Source: CAYVOX01 sp964453035 (lineage in GTDB: Bacteria; Chloroflexota; Anaerolineae; Anaerolineales; Anaerolineaceae). Taken from it: DNA of 23,546 nucleotides. Position 1 is the first letter of the stretch, and the number at the start of each line of letters is the position of its first letter. Location: contig CAYVOX010000037.1 in NCBI GenBank assembly GCA_964453035.1, positions 1 to 23,546 on the forward strand, in the 5' to 3' direction. The translations under genes and the position numbers were made by a program. The notes under the pieces are model-generated. The model did not search any database, was not told where the DNA came from, and saw only the letters and a program-made list of their open reading frames with translations. Below are positions 1 through 8,192 of the stretch, piece by piece.

Positions 1-17
1 TGGTGGTGGTGGGGATG

Positions 18-56
18 AAAGCCGGGCAGATGCCATCTGCCCCTACCAACGGCTTT
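18..56 (-). repeat. REP-like palindrome with GGTAG foot, possible terminator
   Basis: Perfect 8-bp arms GGGCAGAT (24-31) and ATCTGCCC (35-42) flank a 3-nt loop. An outer 6-bp pair, AAAGCC (18-23) with GGCTTT (51-56), encloses it with an 8-nt one-sided bulge. On the minus strand the inner stem is preceded directly by GGTAG, the layout of REP elements mobilised by TnpA-REP (RAYT) transposases. It lies 74 nt beyond the flippase stop codon, so it could also end the polysaccharide operon, although only a short T run follows. The rest of bases 1-129 shows no convincing gene. Confidence 0.55.
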
Positions 57-129
57 GCTGCTCCAGGGCGTGGGTGCTTTGACCTGATTGCAGAGATAGC
101 GGGCTATTTCCTGCAACTTGCCACCCGGA

Positions 130-1452
130 TCAGCCCTGTTCCATCTGGCGCAGGCCTTTCCAGGCAATTAATCCCACCGAAACCACAAAATAGGCCGAGA
201 GCAGCACCGCCTGCATGACGTAGCCGTAGAGCGGCACCAGCAGCACGCTCAACGCCACCTTGGCCAGCCCGGTCAACAACATCACCTGGAAGGGATAGCC
301 CGGGCGACCCTGCGCCAGGTGCAGCGAGCGGTTCCAGAAGAGCACGTTGGCGGCGCCAAAGCCCACCAGCAGCACCAGCAGGGCGGGGTAAGCGGGAAGG
401 TACTCCGCGCCGTAGAAGAGGATGAGCCACTGCCCGAAGAAGAGGATGAGCACGCCCACGGCGCCCGTCCAGGCCCCGGCGATGAGCGTGACGCGGCGCA
501 GCAGGCGGCGCAGCGCGGGCCAGGCTTTTTCGGCCACGGCGCGGGTGATCTCAGGATAGGTGGTGCTGATAAATGGCGTGATGGGGCTCATCACCAGCCC
601 GATGAGCGCCAGGGCTACCTTGTAATACCCGGCGGCTTCAGGGGTGAGGAAGAAGGCCACCCAGAGCAGTTCGCTGTCGCGCACCACCAGGTTAAGGGTG
701 GCGCTCAGGTTGGTGGTGAGCGCAAAATGAGCCAGCTCGCGGGTTGGCGGTAGCAGGCTGAAGGGCGCGCGCAGCCAGCCGGGGCCAAGCATCTCCTGAA
801 GGGCGCGGGCTGCCAGCAGCATGGGGCCGATGCCGAGGATGAGCTTGCCTAAAAGGTAGGCCAGCACCACATCGCGCATCCCGCCGCCGGTGAAGAAGGC
901 CGCGGCGATGAGCAGGGCCGTCAGCAGGCTTTGGCCCACGTTAATCAGCGCCTGGCTGCGGAACTTGCGGCTGACCTGCAGCACGCCGGTGGCGGTCTCG
1001 GTCATCAGGTTGCCGGGAATGGTGAGGCCGTAGAGCATGAAGAGCGGCGCGCTGGAAGGATCTTTGGCGAACCATTCCGCTGCCAGGGGTGAGAGCAGCA
1101 GCAGCAGGGCAAACGCCAGCAGCGAGGTGAGGGCTTCAACCAGCCCGGCGGCTTTGACCACCGCCGCGGCGTGATCTTTGCGGTCCTCGGCCTGGAACTG
1201 GCCCACGTACTTCACCGCCAGCTCGCCCATCCTGAAGGAGAACAGGCGGTTAATGGTGGAGGTGAAGACGGTGATGGTGCCCACCACGCCAAAGCCCTCC
1301 ACGCCCAGCAGGCGCGCCGCCAGGATGCTTTGCAGCATACTCAGGCCTAAACTGATGGTGTTGCCGGAGAAGAGGTAGCCGGTATTGCGCAGCAGGCGTC
1401 CCATGATATGGTCCTGCTGCCAGGCGCGCCACTGGTTGCGCAGCCAGCTCAC
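130..1452 (-). CDS. Wzx-type polysaccharide flippase (MOP/MVF superfamily membrane protein)
   Basis: A 440-residue, very hydrophobic protein with about 12-14 predicted membrane segments. After a short basic N-terminus comes a TGYLFSGNTISLGLSM-like first helix typical of oligosaccharide and O-antigen flippases. Such proteins move undecaprenyl-linked sugar units across the inner membrane. I chose the GTG at 1452 because it overlaps the epimerase stop codon (GTGA) and has AGGTGA 7 nt upstream. A TTG at 1476 and an ATG at 1404 are alternatives. It is the last gene of a coupled set with the two nucleotide-sugar enzymes upstream, which supports export of a uronic-acid-containing glycan. No Wzy polymerase or glycosyltransferase is visible inside the window, so the cluster probably continues past base 1. 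Confidence 0.85.
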   Translation of the reverse strand: MSWLRNQWRAWQQDHIMGRLLRNTGYLFSGNTISLGLSMLQSILAARLLGVEGFGVVGTITVFTSTINRLFSFRMGELAVKYVGQFQAEDRKDHAAAVVKAAGLVEALTSLLAFALLLLLSPLAAEWFAKDPSSAPLFMLYGLTIPGNLMTETATGVLQVSRKFRSQALINVGQSLLTALLIAAAFFTGGGMRDVVLAYLLGKLILGIGPMLLAARALQEMLGPGWLRAPFSLLPPTRELAHFALTTNLSATLNLVVRDSELLWVAFFLTPEAAGYYKVALALIGLVMSPITPFISTTYPEITRAVAEKAWPALRRLLRRVTLIAGAWTGAVGVLILFFGQWLILFYGAEYLPAYPALLVLLVGFGAANVLFWNRSLHLAQGRPGYPFQVMLLTGLAKVALSVLLVPLYGYVMQAVLLSAYFVVSVGLIAWKGLRQMEQG

Positions 1453-2422
1453 GGGAGGATCACCTGGCTGGCCCAATCGCGTTCGCGCATGTACCAGTTG
1501 ACCAGGTTACTGACGCCGCGCTCCAGGGTGAACTGCGGCACCCAGCCCAGCAGGCGCCCGGCCTTTTCAACATTGGCCCAGTTTTCGGCCACATCGGCGG
1601 GGTTGGCGGGGATGTAACGCACTGCGGCTTTGCGCCCCAGCAGGCCTTCCAGCAGGGCTATCAGGTGGTTGATGGTGATGGTCTCGTGCCCGCCGAGGTT
1701 GATGAGCTCGTAGCCCAGCGGCTTGAGTCCCAGGATGGTGCCGGTGGCGATGTCATCCAGGTAGGTAAAACCGCGCGACTGGCTGCCGTCGCCGGTGACC
1801 TGCAGCGGTTCGCCCTCGGCAATCCACTTGCAAAAGCGGAACATAACCATATCCGGGCGCCCGGCAGGGCCATAGACGGTGAAATAGCGGAAAACGGTCA
1901 CATCAATGCCATAGAGGTGGTGGTAGGCGTGCGCCAGGGCCTCGGCGCCCTTTTTGCTGGCGGCATAGGGCTGCAGGGGATGGTCGCTTTCGGCGGTCTC
2001 GGGGGTGGGGAGCGGCGGGTTGGCGCCGTACAGGCTGGAGGTGGAAGCCAGCACAAACTTGGGCACGTTGTGATGGCGGCACATCTCCAGCAGGTTGAGC
2101 GTGCCGTTGACGTTGGTATCCACGTACACCCAGGGGATCTCCACCGACTGGCGCACCCCGGCCCGCGCCGCCAGGTTCACCACGGCGTCCACCTGGTGCT
2201 GGGAGAAGAGACCGTCCAGCCCGGGGCGGTCGCAGATATCCAGCTTGAAGAACTGAAAATTGGGCTGGTTGACCAGGCGGTTGAGGCGCCAGAGCTTGAG
2301 GCGCACATCGTACGCGTCGTTGAGGTTATCCAGCCCCAGCACGGTGTGGCCCTGTTCCACCAGCAGCTCGCACACGCGCGCGCCGATGAAGCCTGCCGAG
2401 CCGGTCACCACGTAGGTAGCCA

Positions 2423-2423
<1 letters not shown>
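1449..2423 (-). CDS. NAD-dependent nucleotide-sugar 4-epimerase (UDP-glucuronate/UDP-HexNAcA epimerase type)
   Basis: A 324-residue extended short-chain dehydrogenase. The N-terminal Rossmann motif GSAGFIG is at residues 8-14, the catalytic Y153-x3-K157 lies in PYAASKK, and the upstream Ser is in LASTSSLYG (125-133). RYFTVYGPAGRPDM (179-192) is the signature of CapI/UDP-glucuronate 4-epimerases and separates it from generic GalE. The reaction inverts C4 of a UDP-sugar through a transient 4-keto intermediate on bound NAD. Its start overlaps the stop of the UDP-HexNAc dehydrogenase by one base (TAATG) and its stop overlaps the flippase GTG, so the three are translationally coupled. By analogy with the TviB/TviC and WbpA/WbpP-type pairs, the substrate may be UDP-GlcNAcA, giving UDP-GalNAcA. 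That substrate is inferred; UDP-GlcA is equally open. Confidence 0.88.
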
Positions 2424-3745
<1,322 letters not shown>

Positions 3746-3797
3746 GGAATTTTCCGGTTTTACAAGGGTTTGGGGGCGCTCAGGCCCATTGTGCTCG

Positions 3798-3803
3798 ATT
3801 ATA
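3798..3803 (-). promoter_or_regulatory. -10 box of the polysaccharide operon
   Basis: A perfect TATAAT lies in the 68-nt gap between the uracil-DNA glycosylase stop and the dehydrogenase start. The -35 region about 17 nt upstream would fall inside the end of the glycosylase gene and is weak. A separate promoter fits the change of function between the two operons on the same strand. Confidence 0.5.
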
Positions 3804-3813
3804 ACCCACCGCG

Positions 3814-4470
3814 CTAGAACAGGCTTAACTGCACCGGTTGCTCGGAGCCGGGGTCGTCGTCATCCGGCTTTGAGGGAGGTTCAGCCTGGGGTTGGGCGGC
3901 TTTGGCCGCTTGTTTAGCCATTTTGACGAATTCCGGCAGGCGGGAGAAGTCTTTTTCAAGGGCGGGACGCAGGGAGGGCTGGTGGAGGGCTGCCGCCGGG
4001 TGGTACATGGGCACAATCAGCCGCCCGCGCACCCAGACGGATTGCCCGTGCACGTCGCTGATTTTGGCGTTGGGCAAAAAGCGCGCCATGGAGTAGCGTC
4101 CCAACGTGACGATGATGCGCGGGTTGATGGCCTGGATCTGGCGCTCCAGGTAATCGCTGCAGGCGGAGAGTTCCTCGGGGAGCGGGTCGCGGTTGCCCGG
4201 TGGGCGGCATTTGACCACGTTGCCAATGAAGACCTGCTCGCGTTTGAGGTTGACTTTGGCGAGCAGTTCTTCAAGGAATTTGCCCGCCGCGCCGACGAAC
4301 GGCCGTCCCTGCTCGTTTTCGTAAAAGCCGGGGCCTTCACCGATGAACATCATCTGGGCGTCAACAGGGCCTTCGCCTGGCACGCCGTTTTTGCGGCTGT
4401 GGTGCAGGGCGCATTTCTGGCAAGCGCGCACCTGCTCTGCCACCTCCTGTAAGATTTCAGCCGGGTTCAT
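3814..4470 (-). CDS. Family-4 uracil-DNA glycosylase with [4Fe-4S] cluster and C-terminal clamp-binding peptide
   Basis: 218 residues. Four cysteines, C17 and C20 (CQKC), C88 (VKCRPPGNRDP) and C104 (SACSDYL), match the [4Fe-4S] ligands of family-4 UDGs. GEGPGFYE (44-51) is the water-activating/uracil-binding motif and HPA (157-159) the minor-groove intercalation motif. It removes uracil from DNA to start base-excision repair. After the catalytic domain (to about 186) a Lys/Ala/Pro and Asp-rich tail looks disordered and ends in QLSLF as the last five residues, matching the QL[SD]LF consensus for bacterial sliding-clamp (DnaN) ligands. The ATG at 4470 has GGAGGA 6 nt upstream inside rimI and overlaps its stop (ATGA). 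It is last in the six-gene operon. Confidence 0.93.
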   Translation of the reverse strand: MNPAEILQEVAEQVRACQKCALHHSRKNGVPGEGPVDAQMMFIGEGPGFYENEQGRPFVGAAGKFLEELLAKVNLKREQVFIGNVVKCRPPGNRDPLPEELSACSDYLERQIQAINPRIIVTLGRYSMARFLPNAKISDVHGQSVWVRGRLIVPMYHPAAALHQPSLRPALEKDFSRLPEFVKMAKQAAKAAQPQAEPPSKPDDDDPGSEQPVQLSLF

Positions 4471-4958
4471 TCGAGTTCCTCCAAAGGGTCAAGGGTCATC
4501 AAGAAGGCGTCCTCCTGGTTATCCTGATAGTATTTCGGGCGAACGCCCGTGGTGACAAAGCCAAACTTGCGGTAAAGCGCCTGCGCGGGCAGGTTACTGC
4601 GCCGCACCTCCAGCAGAGCCTGCACCGCGCCGCGGCTGGCGGCATCGCGCAGGGCCTGGCGCAGCAGGGCTTCGGCTACGCCGCGCTGGCGGAAATCTGG
4701 ATGGGCGGCGATGGTGCCGATGTGGGCTTCATCCAGGATGAGCCAGGTGACCACCATGCCCACCACGCTTGCCTTGCCCTGCTCATCCAGCAGTTCTGCC
4801 ACCCACAGGCGCGCATTGGGATTCTGGGTCAGCTCGTAGCGGTAGGCACGTTCTGACCAGGGCAGCGCAAAGGAGCGCGTATCAATGGCAAAAACAGCCG
4901 GCACATCCTCCAACGTCATAGCCCGCACGCGCGGGGTGGCCTGCGCTGGCTGGCTCAT
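4467..4958 (-). CDS. rimI: RimI-type ribosomal-protein-alanine N-acetyltransferase (GNAT)
   Basis: A 163-residue single GNAT domain. VRAMTLEDVPAVFAID at 11-26 starts the fold, the acetyl-CoA pyrophosphate motif is RQRGVA at 90-95, and EVRRSN...YRKFGF at 117-134 plus YYQDNQEDAFLM at 143-154 are the C-terminal signature of RimI proteins. RimI acetylates the N-terminal alanine of ribosomal protein S18; substrate range is broader in some bacteria. The ATG overlaps the tsaB stop by ATGA, and its own stop overlaps the UDG start in the same way. The tsaE-tsaB-rimI order is a widely conserved bacterial neighbourhood, which supports naming it rimI rather than a generic GNAT. Confidence 0.88.
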   Translation of the reverse strand: MSQPAQATPRVRAMTLEDVPAVFAIDTRSFALPWSERAYRYELTQNPNARLWVAELLDEQGKASVVGMVVTWLILDEAHIGTIAAHPDFRQRGVAEALLRQALRDAASRGAVQALLEVRRSNLPAQALYRKFGFVTTGVRPKYYQDNQEDAFLMTLDPLEELE

Positions 4959-5623
4959 GCCGGGATGGGCTCTGCCACGTGCAGGTAAATGGGGGCCAGG
5001 GCAATCACATCATCCACCAGGCCGGATTGCACACGCTCCCAGGCCATCTCCGCCAGGTAGGAGGGGCGCCGCATGCCCGCCGCGGGTGAGGCTAACTGCA
5101 CGTTTACGCGCTTGCGGGCCAGCACGCGGCGTTCTTCGGAATTCAACTCGCCGCAGATGAAGGTTGGTTTGTGGATGGAGGCGGAGAGGTCTTCCAGGGT
5201 GGTTACTCTGGCTTCACCCTGGGGCTGCCAGGCGCCCATGACGTTGGCATACAGGCCCACCGCCAGCCTTCCGCGGCCGGATTGTAGAACCGAAATGAGG
5301 GGGATATCCAGCACAGGCTGGGCATAAGCCTGGATATTCAATGTGGGGATGCCCACCACGGGCAAATTAAGCGCCAGCGCCATGCCTTTGGCCAGCGCCA
5401 GTCCGATGCGCAGACTGGTGAAGGAGCCGGGTCCGAGCGCCACCGCCAGGGCGGTCAGTTGCCCGGGGGCCAGGCCGCAGCGCTGCAGCAGACCCTGCAC
5501 GGTGGGGGCCAGCTCCACGGTGTGGTGGTGCTGCGTGCGCCAGTGCATCTCGCCGGCAACCTGAGCGCCATCGAAGAGGGCCAGGCCCACCCACTGGGTT
5601 GAGGTATCAATGGCCAGCAGCAT
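4955..5623 (-). CDS. tsaB: TsaB, scaffold subunit for tRNA t6A37 threonylcarbamoyl transfer
   Basis: 222 residues of the ASKHA-fold YeaZ family. MLLAIDTST at the N-terminus and GPGSFTSLRIGLALAKG (64-80) are the hallmark motifs. TsaB partners TsaD and TsaE to attach threonylcarbamoyl to adenosine 37 of ANN-decoding tRNAs. I chose the ATG at 5623, not the open upstream frame that reaches 5671, because GGAGG lies 5 nt before it and the conserved protein begins there. It starts one base after the tsaE stop codon and overlaps rimI by four bases. The C-terminal half (after about residue 105) is less conserved, as is usual in this family. tsaD is not in the window. Confidence 0.93.
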   Translation of the reverse strand: MLLAIDTSTQWVGLALFDGAQVAGEMHWRTQHHHTVELAPTVQGLLQRCGLAPGQLTALAVALGPGSFTSLRIGLALAKGMALALNLPVVGIPTLNIQAYAQPVLDIPLISVLQSGRGRLAVGLYANVMGAWQPQGEARVTTLEDLSASIHKPTFICGELNSEERRVLARKRVNVQLASPAAGMRRPSYLAEMAWERVQSGLVDDVIALAPIYLHVAEPIPA

Positions 5624-5624
5624 G

Positions 5625-6119
5625 TCAACCTCCAAAGGTGTGGCGGCGGAAATCCGCCAGCAGCTTTTCAAAGCGGCTGCCGCGCGCTAAAAAGACCATG
5701 CCGCGCTGCTCATCGGCGATCCAGCGCAGGTTAATCCACAGGCATTCAGGGGGCAGGGCGGTTTGAATGCGCTCGGCCCATTCCACCACCAGCGCGCCCT
5801 GCTCGAGCATGGCGTCCAGGTCTAGGTCTTCGCCTTCCGTGGCGTTTTCGAGGCGGTAGGCATCCAGGTGGTAGAGGGAGGCGCCGTCGGCGCGGCGGTA
5901 GATGTTGCACAGCACAAAGGTTGGGCTTGAGACGGGGTCGAGTGAGCCCCAGCCCTGTGCCAGACCCTGCACCAGCGTTGTTTTGCCGGATCCCAGGTCG
6001 CCGGAAAGGCAGAGGATATCGCCAGGCTGGAGCAGCGCGCCCAGGCGAATACCAATGCGGCGGGTTTGCTCCGGGCTGCGGCTAAAAAATTCCAGGGCGC
6101 GAGCATCCAGAATTGGCAT
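5625..6119 (-). CDS. tsaE: TsaE, P-loop ATPase for tRNA t6A37 synthesis
   Basis: 164 residues. Walker A is GDLGSGKTT at 40-48, followed by SSPTFVL at 64-70, HLDAYRL at 84-90 and VVEWAER at 110-116, all typical of the YjeE/TsaE family. TsaE binds TsaB-TsaD and hydrolyses ATP to reset the t6A machinery. It begins 6 nt after the glycosyltransferase stop and runs into tsaB with a one-base gap. No clear Shine-Dalgarno precedes the ATG, so expression is probably coupled to the upstream gene. Length is normal for the family. Confidence 0.93.
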   Translation of the reverse strand: MPILDARALEFFSRSPEQTRRIGIRLGALLQPGDILCLSGDLGSGKTTLVQGLAQGWGSLDPVSSPTFVLCNIYRRADGASLYHLDAYRLENATEGEDLDLDAMLEQGALVVEWAERIQTALPPECLWINLRWIADEQRGMVFLARGSRFEKLLADFRRHTFGG

Positions 6120-6125
6120 GAGGGG

Positions 6126-7280
6126 CTACACTTCCGGGGCGGCCTGGGCTTTCTCCACCCCTAATCGTTGCGCAATGATGCGGGCAATTTGCAGTGAGGA
6201 ATCCGGGCAGCTCAGGCTGCGCGAGTTTTCGGAGATTTCGGCCATCACTTCAGGGTGGCTCAACCAGTAGCGCAGGGTTTCAAGGATGGTATCAGGCTCG
6301 GGAGCCCACACCCCGGCGCCCTCGCTGACCACGTAGGTGACGTTGCCCTCCTCCTGACCGGGGACGCGGCTGTAGAGGATGATGGGCAGGCCGGGGATGA
6401 AGGCTTCGCTGATGGTGCCGGGACCGGCCTTTGAGACGAGGATATCGGCGGCCTGCATGAAGAGGGGCATCTCGCGCACGAAGCCGTAAATGAAGGTCTG
6501 CATGGTCCAGTCGTGCTTTTCCAGCCTGGCCTTGAGCCGGGCGTTGCGCCCTGTGATGATAGCCAACGCCGCGGGCAGGTCGGAATCGCCGATGGCTTTG
6601 GCGGTGCGTTCCACCGGCCCCATGCCTTCGCCGCCGCTCATCATCAAGATGACGGGCTTATCCTGCGGCCAGCCCAGCCGCTGGCGCAGTTCTGCTTTGG
6701 TGCCCAGGTTGTGGCGGAAGCGGTCTGCCACGGGCAGGCCAATGACCTTGAATTTATCTTCGGGCATTCCCAGGTGGATGCCGCGCTGGCGGGCTTCTTC
6801 GGTGGGGACGATGACCAGGTCGGCGCGGTGATCGTACCACATGGCATGGGTCGAGACCATGTCGGTGACGACGGTGATGTAGGGGGTTTTGGTGGTCATG
6901 GCGCGCAGGATGGCCATGTTGGGCACCGGGTGAACGGAGACAATCAGGTCGGCTGGGTGCTCGGAGATAAGGCGGTAGGCGGCCCGGCGCACATAGGGCC
7001 AGAAGGCAGCGTGGATGAAGCGCGCGCGGCGGCGACCGTCACTCATCTGGAAGGTGGACTTCCAGATGAGAGGCATGCCCGCCATGGCAGGGTAGGTGGG
7101 GCCGGCCAGGTTCAGGGGCGGCGGGCAGGCCAGGAAAATATCCACCATTTCGGTGGTCATCTTGCCCGGGTATTCGAGCTCGATGGCTTCAATAATCGCC
7201 TCGGCAGCGCTGCGGTGTCCTCCCCCGGTGTCTGAAAAGAGAAATAAGACCTTCGGTCGGTCAGCGTTGGTCAGACTCAT
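6126..7280 (-). CDS. MGDG-synthase-like glycosyltransferase (GT28/MurG fold)
   Basis: A 384-residue soluble or peripheral GT-B enzyme. SDTGGGHRSAAEAI (16-29) is the MGDG_synth N-terminal signature. The C-terminal GT28 half holds MSGGEGMGP (214-222), SKAGPGTISEA (283-293) with the nucleotide-sugar site, and PGQEEGN (307-313). Relatives are plant MGD1, Bacillus YpfP/UgtP and other diacylglycerol glycosyltransferases, so transfer of a hexose from a UDP-sugar to a membrane lipid is likely; donor and acceptor cannot be read. I use the ATG at 7280, preceded by GAGGAG, rather than the in-frame start at 7409, because residues before it resemble nothing in the family and overlap the DUF951 gene. It overlaps DUF951 by 20 nt and sits 6 nt before tsaE. 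Confidence 0.85.
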   Translation of the reverse strand: MSLTNADRPKVLFLFSDTGGGHRSAAEAIIEAIELEYPGKMTTEMVDIFLACPPPLNLAGPTYPAMAGMPLIWKSTFQMSDGRRRARFIHAAFWPYVRRAAYRLISEHPADLIVSVHPVPNMAILRAMTTKTPYITVVTDMVSTHAMWYDHRADLVIVPTEEARQRGIHLGMPEDKFKVIGLPVADRFRHNLGTKAELRQRLGWPQDKPVILMMSGGEGMGPVERTAKAIGDSDLPAALAIITGRNARLKARLEKHDWTMQTFIYGFVREMPLFMQAADILVSKAGPGTISEAFIPGLPIILYSRVPGQEEGNVTYVVSEGAGVWAPEPDTILETLRYWLSHPEVMAEISENSRSLSCPDSSLQIARIIAQRLGVEKAQAAPEV

Positions 7281-7470
7281 CGGCTCCTCTTGGGAAAATG
7301 TGTTTGAGACGGTGGGCCAGCTCGCGCCTTGAAAGCAGCACGCGCCTGCCGCACTGGCAGCACTCCAGGCCGATATCGGCGCCCAACCGCACCACCATCC
7401 ACTGGTCACTCCCGCACGGATGGGGCTTGCGCAGTTGAACGCGGTCTTGCAGCCTGAGGTCAGCCAGCAC
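7261..7470 (-). CDS. DUF951 small protein
   Basis: 69 residues matching the DUF951 pattern: LQDRVQLRKPHPCGSDQW (residues 7-24), VVRLGADIGLECCQCGRRVLLSR (26-48). The KPHPCG and C-x2-C motifs look like a small beta-barrel with a possible metal-binding knuckle. Its function is unknown; the family is common in Gram-positives and Chloroflexota. I chose the GTG at 7470, since the family starts here and a TGGTATAAT extended -10 ends 7 nt upstream, so transcription should begin on or next to this codon (leaderless). The open frame continues up to an ATG at 7512, but that reads through the promoter. It is first of the six-gene operon, its last 20 nt overlapping the glycosyltransferase. Confidence 0.82.
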   Translation of the reverse strand: MLADLRLQDRVQLRKPHPCGSDQWMVVRLGADIGLECCQCGRRVLLSRRELAHRLKHIFPRGADESDQR

Positions 7471-7477
7471 GTATAAG

Positions 7478-7486
7478 ATTATACCA
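7478..7486 (-). promoter_or_regulatory. Extended -10 promoter of the DUF951-glycosyltransferase-tsaE-tsaB-rimI-udg operon
   Basis: On the minus strand the sequence is TGG followed by a perfect TATAAT (7483-7478), i.e. the TGnTATAAT extended -10. The -35 region is weak (TTTCGA at 17 nt), as is usual with extended -10 promoters. The predicted start is 7471/7470, at the GTG codon of the DUF951 gene. Confidence 0.7.
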
Positions 7487-7491
7487 CCCCA

Positions 7492-7500
7492 TGTTATAAT
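7492..7500 (+). promoter_or_regulatory. Extended -10 promoter of the M50 protease operon
   Basis: TGT followed by perfect TATAAT (7495-7500) again gives TGnTATAAT. It is the mirror of the minus-strand box, separated from it by 5 bp (7487-7491), so the two form a divergent pair. The -35 region (tataag at 7472-7477) is poor. The start should be near 7507, giving a leader of about 40 nt. Confidence 0.7.
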
Positions 7501-7510
7501 CGAAAAACGC

Positions 7511-7529
7511 AAGCCGCCCGGGACGGCTT
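7511..7529 (+). other. Hairpin in the M50 protease mRNA leader
   Basis: AAGCCG (7511-7516) pairs with CGGCTT (7524-7529) around a 7-nt loop. It would sit at the 5' end of the transcript, before the GAGG ribosome site at 7538-7541. It could protect the mRNA end; there is no T run to suggest attenuation. Confidence 0.4.
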
Positions 7530-7546
7530 ATTCGATTAGAGGTGCT

Positions 7547-8191
7547 ATGCTTGGTTTAGGTCTGGATATTGGAACGCTCATCGTTCTACTGATTGCCCTG
7601 ATTCTTTCGCTCTCCGTGCACGAATTTGCGCACGCCTGGACGGCGAACTACCTTGGAGATGACACGCCGCGCGCTTACGGGCGGCTGACGCTTAACCCAC
7701 TGGCCCATCTTGACCCCATCGGTACGCTGTTGCTGGTGTTGGGGGGCTTTGGCTGGGCCAAACCTGTGCCGGTCAACCCGTATAACCTCAACCGCCGCTC
7801 ACCCGCCGGGATGATGTGGGTCTCGCTGGCCGGGCCGGCCTCCAATTTTCTCATGGCGGTGCTGGCTGCCATTCCGCTGAGGCTGGGTGGCGTGTCGTTT
7901 GGCAGCTCCGATTTTATGTTTAACCTGGCGCTTTTTCTGTACTACTTCACCACCATTAACCTGGGGTTGATGCTGTTCAATTTGCTGCCGCTGGCTCCGC
8001 TGGACGGCGAGAAGATTGCTGTGTATTTGCTGCCGCCTGCCTGGGGCCGCGCCCTGGCGAGCATTTCGCGCCTGGGACCCATCATCCTGCTGGTGATCAT
8101 CTTTTTGCTGCCGCGCATGGGGGTGGATGTTTTTGACATCGTGATTTCGCCTGTGATGGATGCGCTATTAGACCTTTTGATAGGAGTTTGA
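7547..8191 (+). CDS. Site-2-protease-like membrane zinc metalloprotease (M50 family)
   Basis: A 214-residue, multi-span protein. HEFAH at 25-29 in the second half of the first membrane helix gives the HExxH zinc ligands and catalytic Glu. NPLAHLDPIGT (50-60), SLAGPASNFLMA (93-104) and FNLLPLAPLDG (144-154) with the third zinc ligand Asp153 complete the compact S2P core. There is no PDZ or CBS domain, so it belongs with the minimal SpoIVFB-like rhomboid-sized M50 proteins rather than RseP. It should cut substrates within the membrane; the target is unknown. The ATG follows AGAGGTG and is first in a five-gene operon, with one base between its stop and the next ATG. Confidence 0.9.
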   Translation: MLGLGLDIGTLIVLLIALILSLSVHEFAHAWTANYLGDDTPRAYGRLTLNPLAHLDPIGTLLLVLGGFGWAKPVPVNPYNLNRRSPAGMMWVSLAGPASNFLMAVLAAIPLRLGGVSFGSSDFMFNLALFLYYFTTINLGLMLFNLLPLAPLDGEKIAVYLLPPAWGRALASISRLGPIILLVIIFLLPRMGVDVFDIVISPVMDALLDLLIGV

Positions 8192-8192
8192 G

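Noticed and set aside
1..14. TGG-repeat run at the window start
   Set aside because: Too short for a meaningful tandem repeat, and it may just be chance composition at the edge of an unseen region.
7281..7409. Extra 43 codons before the glycosyltransferase
   Set aside because: They overlap the DUF951 gene and look like nothing in the family. The ATG at 7280 has a good ribosome site.
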